DNA from: JASLMY01 sp965226475
GTDB lineage: Bacteria; Pseudomonadota; Alphaproteobacteria; GCA-2731375
DNA length: 64,000 nucleotides
Assembly: GCA_965226475.1 (NCBI GenBank)
Contig: CBDDDJ010000005.1
Location: 310,001-374,000, forward strand
Direction: 5' to 3'
The notes under the pieces are model-generated. The model was not told the DNA's origin, did not search any database, and saw only the letters and a list, made by a program, of their open reading frames with translations. The position numbers and the translations under genes are program-made. How positions within the stretch are numbered: position 1 is the first letter of the stretch; each line of letters opens with the position of its first letter. Shown here in pieces: positions 45,546 to 54,996 of the stretch.

Positions 45546-46936
45546 GCGGCGCCCCGGAGACCGAGCTTCTCGCCCGTTTCATCGCCGAGATGGGCCCCGG
45601 CGGCTTGCCGGAGGCGGTGCTCGCCCGCGTCCGCGAGCTGACGCTCGACGGCGCCGGCGCGTTGCTGGCCGCCGCCAACCCGGCCTATAGCACCGGCCGT
45701 TTGATCTCGGCCTTCGCCGCCGACCAGGGTGGCCCGCCGGAGGCGAGCATCGTCGGCCATGGTTTCCGCGTCGGCGTGACCCAGGCGGCGCTGGCCAACG
45801 GCACCATGGGCTATGCCTGCGATTTCGAGCCGCACCACCCCGCGGCGATCCTGCACCCCATCGCGGTGCAGGTGCCGACGGCGCTGGCGATGGGGGAGCG
45901 GACTGGCGCCGACGGTCCCCGTTTCCTCGCCGCCGTCGCGCTCGGCTGCGAGGTGGAATTCCGGGTTTCCATGGCGCTGGGGCCGGCCGAGCAATATGCC
46001 CTCGGCTTCCATCCCTCCGCCGTCTGCGGCGTCTTCGGCGCCTGCGCCGCGGCCGCCAATCTGCTGGGCCTGGAGGCGGAGGCGGTGGTCCGCGCGCTCG
46101 GCCTCGCCGCCTGCCAGGCCTCCGGCCTGATGGCCTGGGAGAGCGATTCGAGCGAGAACGCGCGGCCCTTCCAGATGGGCATGGCGGCGAGAAACGGCGT
46201 CACCGCCGCGCTGCTGGCGGGCCAGGGCTTCGGCGGGCCGACCGCCGTGTTCGACCATGGCCACACGGTCTACCGGGCCTTCAGCCGCGATCCCCGGCCG
46301 GAACTGCTGAACCGGAATATCGGCCAGACCTGGGAGGGCGTCACGGAGCTGGCGATCAAGCCCTACCCCTGCGTCGCCTTCCTGCACCCCTCGCTCGACG
46401 GCCTGCTGGCGCTCAAGGCCGAGGAGCGCTTGGAGGCGGGCGACGTGCGGCGCCTGCTCTTCCGCTTCCCCCGCTCCGGTATCCACTGCGTCGACGACAA
46501 TCCGCTGAAGAGCCATTGCGCCCAATATGTCCTGGCGGTGGCGCTGGCGCGGGGCCGGCTGGACGTCGTCGACATCTTCGTCGACGCGCGGGAGGGCGAC
46601 GACGCCATCGCCGCGCTTTCGGGCCGGATCGAGGTCGAGGCCGACGATGGCGAGCTGGAGGCCCTGTTCCCTGATTTCTACGCCAGCGAGATCGAAATCG
46701 AGACCACCGATGGCCGCCGCCTCGCCCGCCGCAACGATATCGCGCGGGGCTATCCCGAAGCGCCGATGGCGCCGGTCGACGCCCGGGCCAAGTTCGAGGG
46801 CCTGGTCGCGGGGGTCGCGGATTCGATGCGGGCGAGCCACCTCGCCGCGGCGGTCGACGGCCTGGGCGAGGCGCCGGACCTCTCGGAGCTGGCCGAACAG
46901 CTCCGCCTCCCCGTCGGCCAAGGGAACGCGCCATGA
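45542..46936 (+). CDS. MmgE/PrpD family protein
   Basis: 464 aa, family of 2-methylcitrate dehydratase and cis-aconitate decarboxylase. Typical elements are LDGAGALLAAANPAYSTG, ANGTMGYACDFEPHHPAAIL (the conserved Asp-His region), HPSAVCGVFGACAAAANLLG, LGLAACQASGLMAWES and IKPYPCVAFLHPSLDGLLAL. A dehydratase, decarboxylase or isomerase acting on a carboxylate is expected. Coupled at both ends by ATGA overlaps to the SDR and the aspartate dehydrogenase. Confidence 0.92.
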   Translation: MSGAPETELLARFIAEMGPGGLPEAVLARVRELTLDGAGALLAAANPAYSTGRLISAFAADQGGPPEASIVGHGFRVGVTQAALANGTMGYACDFEPHHPAAILHPIAVQVPTALAMGERTGADGPRFLAAVALGCEVEFRVSMALGPAEQYALGFHPSAVCGVFGACAAAANLLGLEAEAVVRALGLAACQASGLMAWESDSSENARPFQMGMAARNGVTAALLAGQGFGGPTAVFDHGHTVYRAFSRDPRPELLNRNIGQTWEGVTELAIKPYPCVAFLHPSLDGLLALKAEERLEAGDVRRLLFRFPRSGIHCVDDNPLKSHCAQYVLAVALARGRLDVVDIFVDAREGDDAIAALSGRIEVEADDGELEALFPDFYASEIEIETTDGRRLARRNDIARGYPEAPMAPVDARAKFEGLVAGVADSMRASHLAAAVDGLGEAPDLSELAEQLRLPVGQGNAP

Positions 46937-47754
46937 GCGAGGATGGCTTGCGGATCGGCCTCGCCGGTTTCGGCACCGTCGGCCGCGAACTCGCCCGCCG
47001 TCTGGACGCGGGCGATATACCCGGCGTCCGGCTGGTGGCGATCTCCGCCCGCGACCTCGCGAAGGCGCGGGCCAACGCCGGCGAACTCGCGACCATGCCC
47101 GAGGTGGTCGCCGTGCCCGAGCTGCCGGGCCTGGTCGACGTCGTGGTGGAATGCGCCACGGGCGAGGCGCTGCCCGAGATCGCCCGGGCCGCGCTCGAAG
47201 CCGGCAAGACGCTGATCCCGGTCAGCGTCGGCGCGATCGCCGCCAACCCGGAGATCCTCGATCTCGCGGAACGCCACGGCGGGCTGTTGAAGCTGGCTAC
47301 GGGCGCCCTCCCGGGCCTCGACGGCATTCGCGGGGCCCGGGAGTGCGGCCTGCATTCGGTCAAGCTCACCAGCCGCATGCTGCCCCACTCCCTCGCCCAC
47401 GAAAGCTATATCCAGGAGCGCGGCTTCGATTTGTCCGAACCCTTGGAGGCGGCGGTAAAAGTCTTCGAAGGCAGCGCGCGCCAAGCCGCCGCCGCCTTCC
47501 CCCGCCACTTCAACGTGGCCGTCGCCTTGAGCCTCGCCGGCCTCGGCTTCGACGAGACGGAGGTCGAGATCTGGGCCGACGCCGAGATCCAGGGCGCGGT
47601 GCACCACGTGGCGGTGCGGTCCGAGGCGTTCGAATTGGAACTGATCAGCCGCAACCGCCCGTCGGCCACCAACCCCAGCACCAGCCGCGCCGTGGCGCCC
47701 AGCGTGATGGCCGCGCTCCGCGGCCTCGCGGGTTCGGTGCAGGTGGGAAGCTGA
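46933..47754 (+). CDS. L-aspartate dehydrogenase family protein
   Basis: 273 aa. NAD(P)-dependent aspartate dehydrogenases oxidise L-aspartate to oxaloacetate (via iminoaspartate) and ammonia. The Rossmann start RIGLAGFGTVGRELARRLD, VVVECATGEALPEIAR, PVSVGAIAANPEIL, TGALPGLDGIRGARE, FPRHFNVAVALSLAGLG and the C-terminal NPSTSRAVAPSVMAAL are all family features. Last gene of the ThDP-racemase-SDR-MmgE operon, suggesting that the pathway ends in aspartate or a closely related amino acid entering the TCA cycle. A 25-bp near copy of its 3' end lies at 48070-48094. Confidence 0.9.
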   Translation: MSEDGLRIGLAGFGTVGRELARRLDAGDIPGVRLVAISARDLAKARANAGELATMPEVVAVPELPGLVDVVVECATGEALPEIARAALEAGKTLIPVSVGAIAANPEILDLAERHGGLLKLATGALPGLDGIRGARECGLHSVKLTSRMLPHSLAHESYIQERGFDLSEPLEAAVKVFEGSARQAAAAFPRHFNVAVALSLAGLGFDETEVEIWADAEIQGAVHHVAVRSEAFELELISRNRPSATNPSTSRAVAPSVMAALRGLAGSVQVGS

Positions 47755-48125
47755 GGGCGACGGAGGCGCGGGTTCGGCGCGGGCGGAGCCGCGAAAGAGT
47801 GTTATCCGTTTTGCAAAAACGGGGATTAGAGATTCGCTTCGCTAAATTCCGCTCCAGTGATCTTGACATTAATTCAATACGTTAACGCGCTCGGCTCGTT
47901 TTCGGCTCCATTATTCGACATGGCGGCGGGGTGTGGGAAGACGCGGCGGTTGGCGATCGGAAGCCCAATGCAACATTCAACACCCGACCCAAGCACGTTC
48001 TTGATATATTTACACAATCACGACTGAAATTGGTAAACCGTCCCGAGATTTCGACCCGTTATTCCTTGAGTTCGGTGCAGGTGGGGAGTTGAGGATTTGG
48101 GGCGGATCAACGAGGGAGAAGCGCG
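47755..48125. other. AT-richer intergenic insert bounded by copies of the nadX-like 3' end
   Basis: No gene is supported. The 25 bases at 47732-47756 (end of the aspartate dehydrogenase gene) recur with 2 mismatches at 48070-48094 (core GTTCGGTGCAGGTGGG). Between them is an AT-richer piece with a small hairpin (CCGTTTT-GC-AAAAACGG near 47808-47824), a TTGACA at 47863-47868 without a good -10 box, and a phrase at 47968-47991 similar to 9627-9653. GAGGGAGAA just before 48126 is the ribosome site of the GFA gene. Confidence 0.55.
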
Positions 48126-48674
48126 ATGACCGACGGCGAATGGAACCTCGAGGGGGGATGTGCCTGCGGCGTGGTTCGCTATCGCCTGACCATGGCGCCG
48201 ATGTTTACGCACTGCTGCCACTGCCGGGACTGTCAACGCCAGACCGGCGCGGCCTTCGCCCTCAACGCCATGGTCGAAGCCGGCCAAGTCGAGGTTCTCC
48301 AGGGCCGGACCGAAGCGGTCATGCTGGAGACACCGAGTGGCGGGGGCCAGGAGGTGCACCGCTGCCCCACCTGCCGCATCGCGCTCTGGAGCCACTACTT
48401 GCGATTGCCCGAGGTCGCACGCGATGTCCGCTTCCTCCGCGTCGGCACCCTCGACGAACCGGATGCGATCACGCCGGACATCCACATCTTCACGGCCTCG
48501 AAACAGCCCTGGGTAACCCTTCCCGACGGCGCGCGGGCCGTGGCCCAGTTCTATGATTTCGGAGAGACGTGGCCATTGGCAAAGTCTCGCGCGCCGCGAC
48601 GCCCTCATCGAGCGGGCGCGGCGGCGGGCAGATTCGCAATCTTGAAGGTCGCGGGCCGGAAGCGGCCGATTTGA
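48126..48674 (+). CDS. GFA/CENP-V family zinc protein
   Basis: 182 aa, glutathione-dependent formaldehyde-activating enzyme-like (Mss4-like fold). Zinc cysteines are in GGCACGVVRYRL, HCCHCRDCQRQTG and HRCPTCRIALWSHY. The best-known activity, glutathione adduct formation with formaldehyde, is disputed, and most members are uncharacterised. The C-terminal ~30 residues (SRAPRRPHRAGAAAGR...) look like read-through of GC-rich DNA, so the natural stop may have been lost. GGGAGAAGCG precedes the ATG. Confidence 0.88.
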   Translation: MTDGEWNLEGGCACGVVRYRLTMAPMFTHCCHCRDCQRQTGAAFALNAMVEAGQVEVLQGRTEAVMLETPSGGGQEVHRCPTCRIALWSHYLRLPEVARDVRFLRVGTLDEPDAITPDIHIFTASKQPWVTLPDGARAVAQFYDFGETWPLAKSRAPRRPHRAGAAAGRFAILKVAGRKRPI

Positions 48675-48977
48675 ACATAAATCTCTCCGTCGGCCAGACA
48701 CCGGAGTTCTGATCGGCAGGGCCGACCAGGGTTGGGTCGGGAATTTTGTCGCTCAAGAGCGTCGACTTTAATCGCACGAAACCGGGTCGCCACGGCGTTT
48801 CGCGCTTCGCGACGACGAAATGGGAAATCGCCCCTCCCGATGTTTCATCCGCGCTTGACCTCCGCCCCCGAACGCGGAACACTCGTTTCCACGAGGGAGG
48901 GGCGAGGCCGCCGAGGCGGGTGGGGGCTCGACCAGTTTCCTGAAAACAAACGCGTTTACGTAATTTGGGAGGACACG
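48675..48977. other. Upstream region of the cox operon
   Basis: 303 bp without a supported gene. A small stem CCGACC/GGTCGG near 48722-48740 followed by GAATTTT could be a weak terminator for the GFA gene. The AT-richer end (ACGCGTTTACGTAATTTGGG) leads to the GGGAGGAC ribosome site of coxS and probably contains the operon promoter. Confidence 0.45.
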
Positions 48978-49439
<462 letters not shown>

Positions 49440-49508
49440 CGCCCCGCCGGGCACGACGCCCGGCTCCAATGGCGACCCGGCGGACACAAGCATTAGGGAG
49501 GCACGAAC

Positions 49509-51863
49509 ATGACGGCGGAGACCGGAATCGGCGCGGCCGTGACCCGAAAGGAAGACGGCCGTTTTCTGATCGGCAAGGGACGCTACACCGACGACATCGA
49601 CCAGCATGGCCAGACGTATGCCTATTTCCTGCGCTCGCCCCACGCGCATGCCACGATCGATCGTATAGACAGCGCCGCCGCCTCGGCATGCCCGGGCGTC
49701 GTCGCCATCTTCACCGGCGCGGAAGCGACGCCGGAGGAGGTCGGCGGCCTGATCTGCGGCTGGGTCATCACCGGCAAGGACGGCGAGCCGCACAAGAACC
49801 CGCCCCATCCGGTGCTGGCCACCGGCAAGGTCCGCTATGTCGGCGATCCGGTGGCCGTGGTGATCGCCGAGACGGCGGACCAGGCGAAGGACGCGGCGGA
49901 AATAATCGAGGTCGACTACGGCGTCCTGCCGGCCAGCATCGACCTGGCGACGACCCTCGACGCAGGTGCCACGCAACTGCACGACGAGGCGCCGGGCAAC
50001 CTCTGCTACGACTGGGAACTCGGCGACGGGGCGGCGGTCGAGGCGGCCTTCGCGAGCGCCGCGCACGTAACAAAGCTCGACATCGTCAACAACCGCTTGG
50101 CGCCGAACGCGATGGAGCCGCGCGCTTCCCTCGGGGTCTATGATTCCGGCAGCGACGCGCACACGCTCTACGTCACGTCGCAGGCCCCGCACGTGCATCG
50201 GCTGGTGCTTTCCGCCTTCCACGGCCTGGCGCCGGAGCACAAGTTGCGAGTCGTGACACCCGATGTCGGCGGCGGCTTCGGCTCCAAGGTCTTCATCTAC
50301 AACGAGGAGGTGATCCTGACCTGGGCCTCGAAACGGGTCCGTCGCCCGGTGAAGTGGACGTCGGATCGCTCGGAGGCCTTCCTGACCGACGCGCACGGCC
50401 GCGACCATGTCACCCACGCCGAGCTGGCGCTGGACGCCGACGGCAACTTCCTGGCCATGCGGGTCGACACCATCGCCAACATGGGGGCCTATCTCTCGAC
50501 CTTCTCGACGGCCGTGCCGACCTGGCTCTACGGCACGCTGATGGCGGGCCAGTACAAGACCCCGGCGATCCACGTGAACGTCCGCGCGGCGTTCACGAAC
50601 AGCGTGTGTGTCGATGCCTACCGGGGCGCCGGCCGGCCGGAGGCGACCTTCGTCGTCGAGCGGCTGGTCGAGGCGGCGGCGCGCGAGACCGGCGTCGACC
50701 CGGCGGAACTCAGGCGGCGCAACCTCATCGGGCCGGACGAGTTTCCCTATCAGACGCCGGTGGCGCTGCAATACGATTCGGGCGACTACGAGGCGGCGCT
50801 CGACAAGGCGCTGGGGATGGCGGATTACGCCGGCTTCCCGGGCCGAAAGTCGGAGGCGGCGGCGCGCGGCAAATTGCGCGGCATCGGCTTCTCCAACTAT
50901 ATCGAGGCCTGTGGCCTGGCGCCCAGCCAGGTCGTCGCCTCCCTCGGCGCCGGCGTCGGCCAGTGGGAGAGCGCGCAGGTACGATTCAACCCGACCGGCA
51001 ACGTGCTGGTCTTCACCGGCTCGCACAGCCACGGCCAGGGGCACGAGACGACCTTCGCGCAGATCGTCTCCGACCGCCTCGGCATAGCCTTGGAAAACGT
51101 CGAGGTCATCCACGGCGACACGGCGAGCGTGCCCTTCGGCATGGGTACCTACGGCTCGCGCAGCCTCGCCGTCGGCGGCAGCGCGATCACCAAGGCCTGC
51201 GACAAGATCGTCGAGAAGGGCCGCAAAATCGCCGCCCATATCATGGAGGCCTCGCTCGAGGACATCGAGTATGACGGCGGCACCTTCACCGTCGCCGGCA
51301 CCGACAAGACGATGGGCATGGCGGAAATCGCCTTCGCCGCCTACGTGCCGGCAAACTACCCGCTGGACGAACTGGAGCCAGGCCTGGACGAGAACGCCTT
51401 CTACGATCCGTCCAACTTCACCTATCCGGCGGGCTGCCATCTCTGCGAGGTGGAGATCGACCCCGATACCGGCGAGGTCGAGATCGTCAAGTTCACCGCG
51501 GTCGACGACTTCGGCAACATCATCAATCCGATGATCGTCGACGGACAGGTCCACGGCGGCATCGCCCAGGGAGTCGGCCAGGCGCTCTGCGAGGGCGTGG
51601 TCTACGACTCCAACGGGCAGATGCTGACCGGCTCCTACATGGACTACCGCATGCCGAGGGCGGGCGACCTGCCCTCCTTCGACGTCGCCACCAACGTCAC
51701 GCCCTGCCCGCACAACCCGCTGGGCGTCAAGGGCTGCGGCGAGGCCGGCGCCATCGGCTCGCCGGCGGCGGTGATGAACGCGGTGACCGATGCTCTCGGC
51801 ATCTCCCACATGGACATGCCCGCGACGGCCGAGAAGGTCTGGCGCGCGGCGAACGCCGGCTGA
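49509..51863 (+). CDS. coxL: Molybdenum hydroxylase large subunit (form II CoxL-like)
   Basis: 784-aa molybdopterin-binding subunit. The N-terminal part (GAAVTRKEDGRFLIGKGRYTDD) is the ald_xan_dh domain; the Mo-binding domain has DVGGGFGSKVFIYNEEV and HSHGQGHETTFAQI. The active-site loop near residues 369-375 is AYRGAGR, the form II signature; genuine CO dehydrogenases (form I) have a Cys there (AYxCSFR). So CO oxidation is unlikely. A role in hydroxylating an aromatic, heterocyclic or aldehyde substrate is more probable. The catalytic Glu is in the late segment GVKGCGEAGAIG. Confidence 0.95.
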   Translation: MTAETGIGAAVTRKEDGRFLIGKGRYTDDIDQHGQTYAYFLRSPHAHATIDRIDSAAASACPGVVAIFTGAEATPEEVGGLICGWVITGKDGEPHKNPPHPVLATGKVRYVGDPVAVVIAETADQAKDAAEIIEVDYGVLPASIDLATTLDAGATQLHDEAPGNLCYDWELGDGAAVEAAFASAAHVTKLDIVNNRLAPNAMEPRASLGVYDSGSDAHTLYVTSQAPHVHRLVLSAFHGLAPEHKLRVVTPDVGGGFGSKVFIYNEEVILTWASKRVRRPVKWTSDRSEAFLTDAHGRDHVTHAELALDADGNFLAMRVDTIANMGAYLSTFSTAVPTWLYGTLMAGQYKTPAIHVNVRAAFTNSVCVDAYRGAGRPEATFVVERLVEAAARETGVDPAELRRRNLIGPDEFPYQTPVALQYDSGDYEAALDKALGMADYAGFPGRKSEAAARGKLRGIGFSNYIEACGLAPSQVVASLGAGVGQWESAQVRFNPTGNVLVFTGSHSHGQGHETTFAQIVSDRLGIALENVEVIHGDTASVPFGMGTYGSRSLAVGGSAITKACDKIVEKGRKIAAHIMEASLEDIEYDGGTFTVAGTDKTMGMAEIAFAAYVPANYPLDELEPGLDENAFYDPSNFTYPAGCHLCEVEIDPDTGEVEIVKFTAVDDFGNIINPMIVDGQVHGGIAQGVGQALCEGVVYDSNGQMLTGSYMDYRMPRAGDLPSFDVATNVTPCPHNPLGVKGCGEAGAIGSPAAVMNAVTDALGISHMDMPATAEKVWRAANAG

Positions 51864-51899
51864 GATCGGCCAGCGACCAAATTTCAAGGAGCGGAAGAC

Positions 51900-52697
51900 A
51901 TGTACAACTTCAACTACCACCGCCCGTCGAGCCTGGCCGAGGCGGAGAGCATGTTGGCCGGGGCCGATGATGGCACCCTGATGGCCGGCGGCCAGACCCT
52001 GCTGCCGACGCTGAAGCAGCGTCTCGCCAGCCCGTCCGACGTGGTCGACATCGGCGGCATCGCGGCGCTCGCGAATATCGAGTCGGCCGGCGGCGCGGTC
52101 ACCATCGGCGCGGCGGCCCGGCATGCCGACGTCGCCGGCTCGGACGCCGTCCGGGGCGCCATTCCGGCGCTGGCGAGCCTCGCCGCGCTGATCGGCGACC
52201 CGCAGGTCCGCAACATGGGCACGCTCGGCGGCTCGATCGCCAACGCCGACCCGGCCGCCGACTATCCCGCCGCCATCGTCGGTCTCGGCGCCACGGTCAA
52301 CACCAACCGCCGCGCGATTCCTGCCGACGATTTCTTCCAGGCGCTGTTCGAGACGGCGCTGGACGAGGGCGAGATCATCACTTCCGTCGCCTTCCCGGTG
52401 CCGGAATCGGCCGGTTACGCCAAGTTCCCGCAGCCCGCCTCGCGCTTCGCCATGGTCGGCGTCTTCGTGGGCCGGGGCAACGGCGGCATCCGCGTCGCGG
52501 TCACCGGCGCCGGGCCCAGCGTCTTCCGCGTCGCCGACATGGAAAGCGCGCTTGCGGGCAACTTCTCCGCCGGCGCGCTGGACGGGATCTCGATTTCGGC
52601 CGACGGCCTCAACAGCGACATCCACGGCAGCGCCGAATACCGCGCCCACCTCGTCGGCGTGATGGCCAAGCGCGCCGTGGCGGCGGCCGGCAGCTGA
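51900..52697 (+). CDS. coxM: Molybdenum hydroxylase FAD subunit (CoxM-like)
   Basis: 265-aa flavoprotein subunit (FAD-binding domain of CO dehydrogenase/xanthine dehydrogenase type). It opens MYNFNYHRPSSLAEAESMLA; the pyrophosphate-binding loop is LMAGGQTLLPTLKQRL, and the second FAD motif is RNMGTLGGSIANADPAADYP. The C-terminal CO_deh_flav domain carries VAVTGAGPSVFR. AGGAGCGGAAG precedes the ATG. A strong intrinsic terminator follows 41 bp after the stop. Confidence 0.95.
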   Translation: MYNFNYHRPSSLAEAESMLAGADDGTLMAGGQTLLPTLKQRLASPSDVVDIGGIAALANIESAGGAVTIGAAARHADVAGSDAVRGAIPALASLAALIGDPQVRNMGTLGGSIANADPAADYPAAIVGLGATVNTNRRAIPADDFFQALFETALDEGEIITSVAFPVPESAGYAKFPQPASRFAMVGVFVGRGNGGIRVAVTGAGPSVFRVADMESALAGNFSAGALDGISISADGLNSDIHGSAEYRAHLVGVMAKRAVAAAGS

Positions 52698-52738
52698 AGG
52701 GAATTGCGGCGCCCTTGACCCCGGCGCCGATGTGCCTC

Positions 52739-52775
52739 ATGTCCGGGGAGGTTCGCCTCCCCGGACATTTCTTTG
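52739..52775 (+). terminator. Intrinsic terminator with UUCG tetraloop
   Basis: A perfect 13-bp stem (ATGTCCGGGGAGG at 52739-52751, CCTCCCCGGACAT at 52756-52768) closes a TTCG loop (52752-52755). It is followed by TTCTTTGTGT. It separates coxSLM from coxD, so the accessory genes are either read through at lower level or have their own promoter. Confidence 0.9.
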
Positions 52776-52801
52776 TGTGAACGGAAACGAGGATTCCGCG
52801 C

Positions 52802-53746
52802 ATGAGCGAGCGCGCCGCCAATTCGAGCCCGACACCGGGCCCGCCCGCCGACATCGACCAGATGGCGGCCCTGCTGGCGGCGGGCGACTATATCGCCGAC
52901 CGCAGTTTGGCGACGACGTTGTTCCTCTCGCTCTCCATGGGCCGGCCGATCTTCCTCGAGGGCGAGGCGGGCGTCGGCAAGACGGAAATCGCCAAGGTCC
53001 TGGCCCAAACCCTCGGCCGCCGCCTCGTGCACCTGCAGTGTTACGAGGGGCTCGACGTCGCCTCGGCGGTCTATGAGTGGAACTATTCCCGCCAGATGAT
53101 CGAGATCCGCCTCGCCGAAGCAGCGGGCGACGTGGACCGGGCGCGGCTGGGCCGCGACGTCTTCAATGCGGATTTCCTGATCAAACGCCCCCTGCTGCAA
53201 GCCCTCGAAAGCGACGCGGCGGGCCCGCCGGTGCTGCTGATCGACGAACTCGACCGCACCGACGAGCCGTTCGAGGCCTTCCTGCTGGAGTTGCTGTCGG
53301 ACTTCCAGATCACCATCCCCGAGATCGGCACCATGGCAGCCGACGCGCCCCCGATCGTCGTCATCACCTCGAACCGGACGCGCGAGATCCACGACGCCCT
53401 CAAGCGCCGCTGCCTCTATCACTGGGTCGACTATCCGAACGCCGCCCGGGAGCTGGAAATCGTCGCCCGCAAGGCACCGGGGACGCCCGAGGCGCTCGCG
53501 CGTCAGGTGGTGGCCTTCGTCCAGGCGCTCCGGACCGAGGACCTCTTCAAGCTGCCGGGCGTGGCGGAGACGATCGACTGGGCGACGGCGCTTTCCTTCC
53601 TCGACCGACTGGCGCTGGACCCGGAGACGATCGACGAGACCCTCGGCGTGCTGCTGAAATACCAGGACGATATCCAGAAGATCCAGGGCAGCGAAGCGGC
53701 CCGGATCCTGCAGGATATCAACCTGGAACTGTTGAACGTGTCATGA
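52802..53746 (+). CDS. coxD: MoxR-type AAA+ ATPase (CoxD-like)
   Basis: 314-aa AAA+ chaperone-like ATPase of the MoxR family, needed in CODH systems for maturation of the Cu/Mo active site. Walker A is FLEGEAGVGKTEIAKV, Walker B VLLIDELDRTDEPFEAFLLE, sensor-1 region PIVVITSNRTREIHDALKRR. The C-terminal lid includes ILQDINLELLNVS. The start codon comes 33 bp after the terminator; the VWA gene starts inside its stop (ATGA). Confidence 0.94.
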   Translation: MSERAANSSPTPGPPADIDQMAALLAAGDYIADRSLATTLFLSLSMGRPIFLEGEAGVGKTEIAKVLAQTLGRRLVHLQCYEGLDVASAVYEWNYSRQMIEIRLAEAAGDVDRARLGRDVFNADFLIKRPLLQALESDAAGPPVLLIDELDRTDEPFEAFLLELLSDFQITIPEIGTMAADAPPIVVITSNRTREIHDALKRRCLYHWVDYPNAARELEIVARKAPGTPEALARQVVAFVQALRTEDLFKLPGVAETIDWATALSFLDRLALDPETIDETLGVLLKYQDDIQKIQGSEAARILQDINLELLNVS

Positions 53747-54978
53747 GCGGGCCGGCATCGCCTGGAAGCGGCGAGAGCGGGCACATCGCCGAAAACGTCA
53801 TGCATTTTGCCCGCGTGCTGCGCGCCGCCGGCATCCCGGTCGGTCCCGGCCGGGTGATCGAGGCGGTCCGCGCGCTCGATGTCGTGGGCGTCCGCCGGCG
53901 CGACGATTTCTACTGGACCCTCTTCAGCGTCTTCGTCAGCCGGCGCGATCACCGCGAAATCTTCGACCAGGCCTTCCACGTCTTCTGGCGCAACCCCCGG
54001 ATCCTCGAGCGAATGGTCTCGATGCTGCTGCCGAGCGTCGAGGTCGAGAGCGAGCGGGACAAAGCCGACGAGTTGAACCGACGCGTCGCCGAAGCCCTGC
54101 TGCCGAACCGCGACGGCCCGGAAAGCGACGACGCGCCGGAAGAGTTGGAGTTCGACGCGACCCTCACCTTCTCGGACCGCGAAGTCTTGCAGACGATGGA
54201 CTTCGAGGCGATGAGCGCCGAGGAACTGGCAACCGCCAAGACGGCGATCGCCCGCCTGCGTCTGCCCATCGTCGATGTGCCGACGCGCCGCTTCAAGCCC
54301 GATCCCAGGGGCCAAAGGATCGACATGCGCGGCACCCTGCGGGCGGCACTGCGCGATCCGGCCGCCATTCCGATCCGCCGCCGACGCCGGCTCCGCCGCC
54401 ACCCGCCGCTGGTGGTGATTTGCGACATTTCCGGCTCCATGAGCCGTTATTCACGCATGTTCCTGCACTTCATGCACGCGATAACCAACGATAGGGACCG
54501 CGTGCATACGTTCGTATTCGGAACGCGCCTCACCAACATCACCCGGCATTTGCGCCAGAAAGACGTCGACGTGGCGCTCGATCGGGTCGCCGAGGCGGTC
54601 GACGACTGGTCGGGAGGCACGCGGATCGGGGCCTGCATCGGCGACTTCAACGCCCGGTGGTCGCGCCGGGTGCTGGGCCAGGGGGCGATCGTGCTGGTGA
54701 TCTCCGACGGCCTCGACCGCGACGCCGGCCAGGGCATCCAGGGCGAGATGGAGCGGCTGCACAAATCCTGCCGGCGGTTGATCTGGCTGAACCCCCTCTT
54801 GCGCTACGAGGGATTCCAACCAAAATCGAGAGGGGTACGCGCGATGCTGCCCCACGTGGACGACTTCCGCACCGTCCACAACCTCGAAAGCCTGACCGAT
54901 CTGGCGGCGGCCCTGGGCCGGCCGCCGGACCGCAAGGTGGAACACCGCGCCGCCATGGGCGAAGCACGGCTGGCCTGA
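53743..54978 (+). CDS. coxE: VWA domain protein (CoxE-like)
   Basis: 411-aa CoxE-family protein that works with the MoxR ATPase. The N-terminal helical part (HFARVLRAAGIPVGPGRVIE, DDFYWTLFSVFVSRRDHREI) is typical. The von Willebrand A domain begins near residue 222 with the MIDAS motif VVICDISGSMSRYS, followed by HTFVFGTRLTNITRHL, GGTRIGACIGDFN and VISDGLDRDAGQG. Arg-rich stretch IPIRRRRRLRRHPP precedes it. Together with CoxD it probably matures the hydroxylase. Confidence 0.93.
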   Translation: MSGPASPGSGESGHIAENVMHFARVLRAAGIPVGPGRVIEAVRALDVVGVRRRDDFYWTLFSVFVSRRDHREIFDQAFHVFWRNPRILERMVSMLLPSVEVESERDKADELNRRVAEALLPNRDGPESDDAPEELEFDATLTFSDREVLQTMDFEAMSAEELATAKTAIARLRLPIVDVPTRRFKPDPRGQRIDMRGTLRAALRDPAAIPIRRRRRLRRHPPLVVICDISGSMSRYSRMFLHFMHAITNDRDRVHTFVFGTRLTNITRHLRQKDVDVALDRVAEAVDDWSGGTRIGACIGDFNARWSRRVLGQGAIVLVISDGLDRDAGQGIQGEMERLHKSCRRLIWLNPLLRYEGFQPKSRGVRAMLPHVDDFRTVHNLESLTDLAAALGRPPDRKVEHRAAMGEARLA

Positions 54979-54996
54979 CGAAGGAACGAGACCGAG

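Noticed and set aside
49509..51863. Carbon-monoxide dehydrogenase (form I) call
   Set aside because: The active-site loop lacks the copper-ligating Cys; the form II signature AYRGAGR is present.
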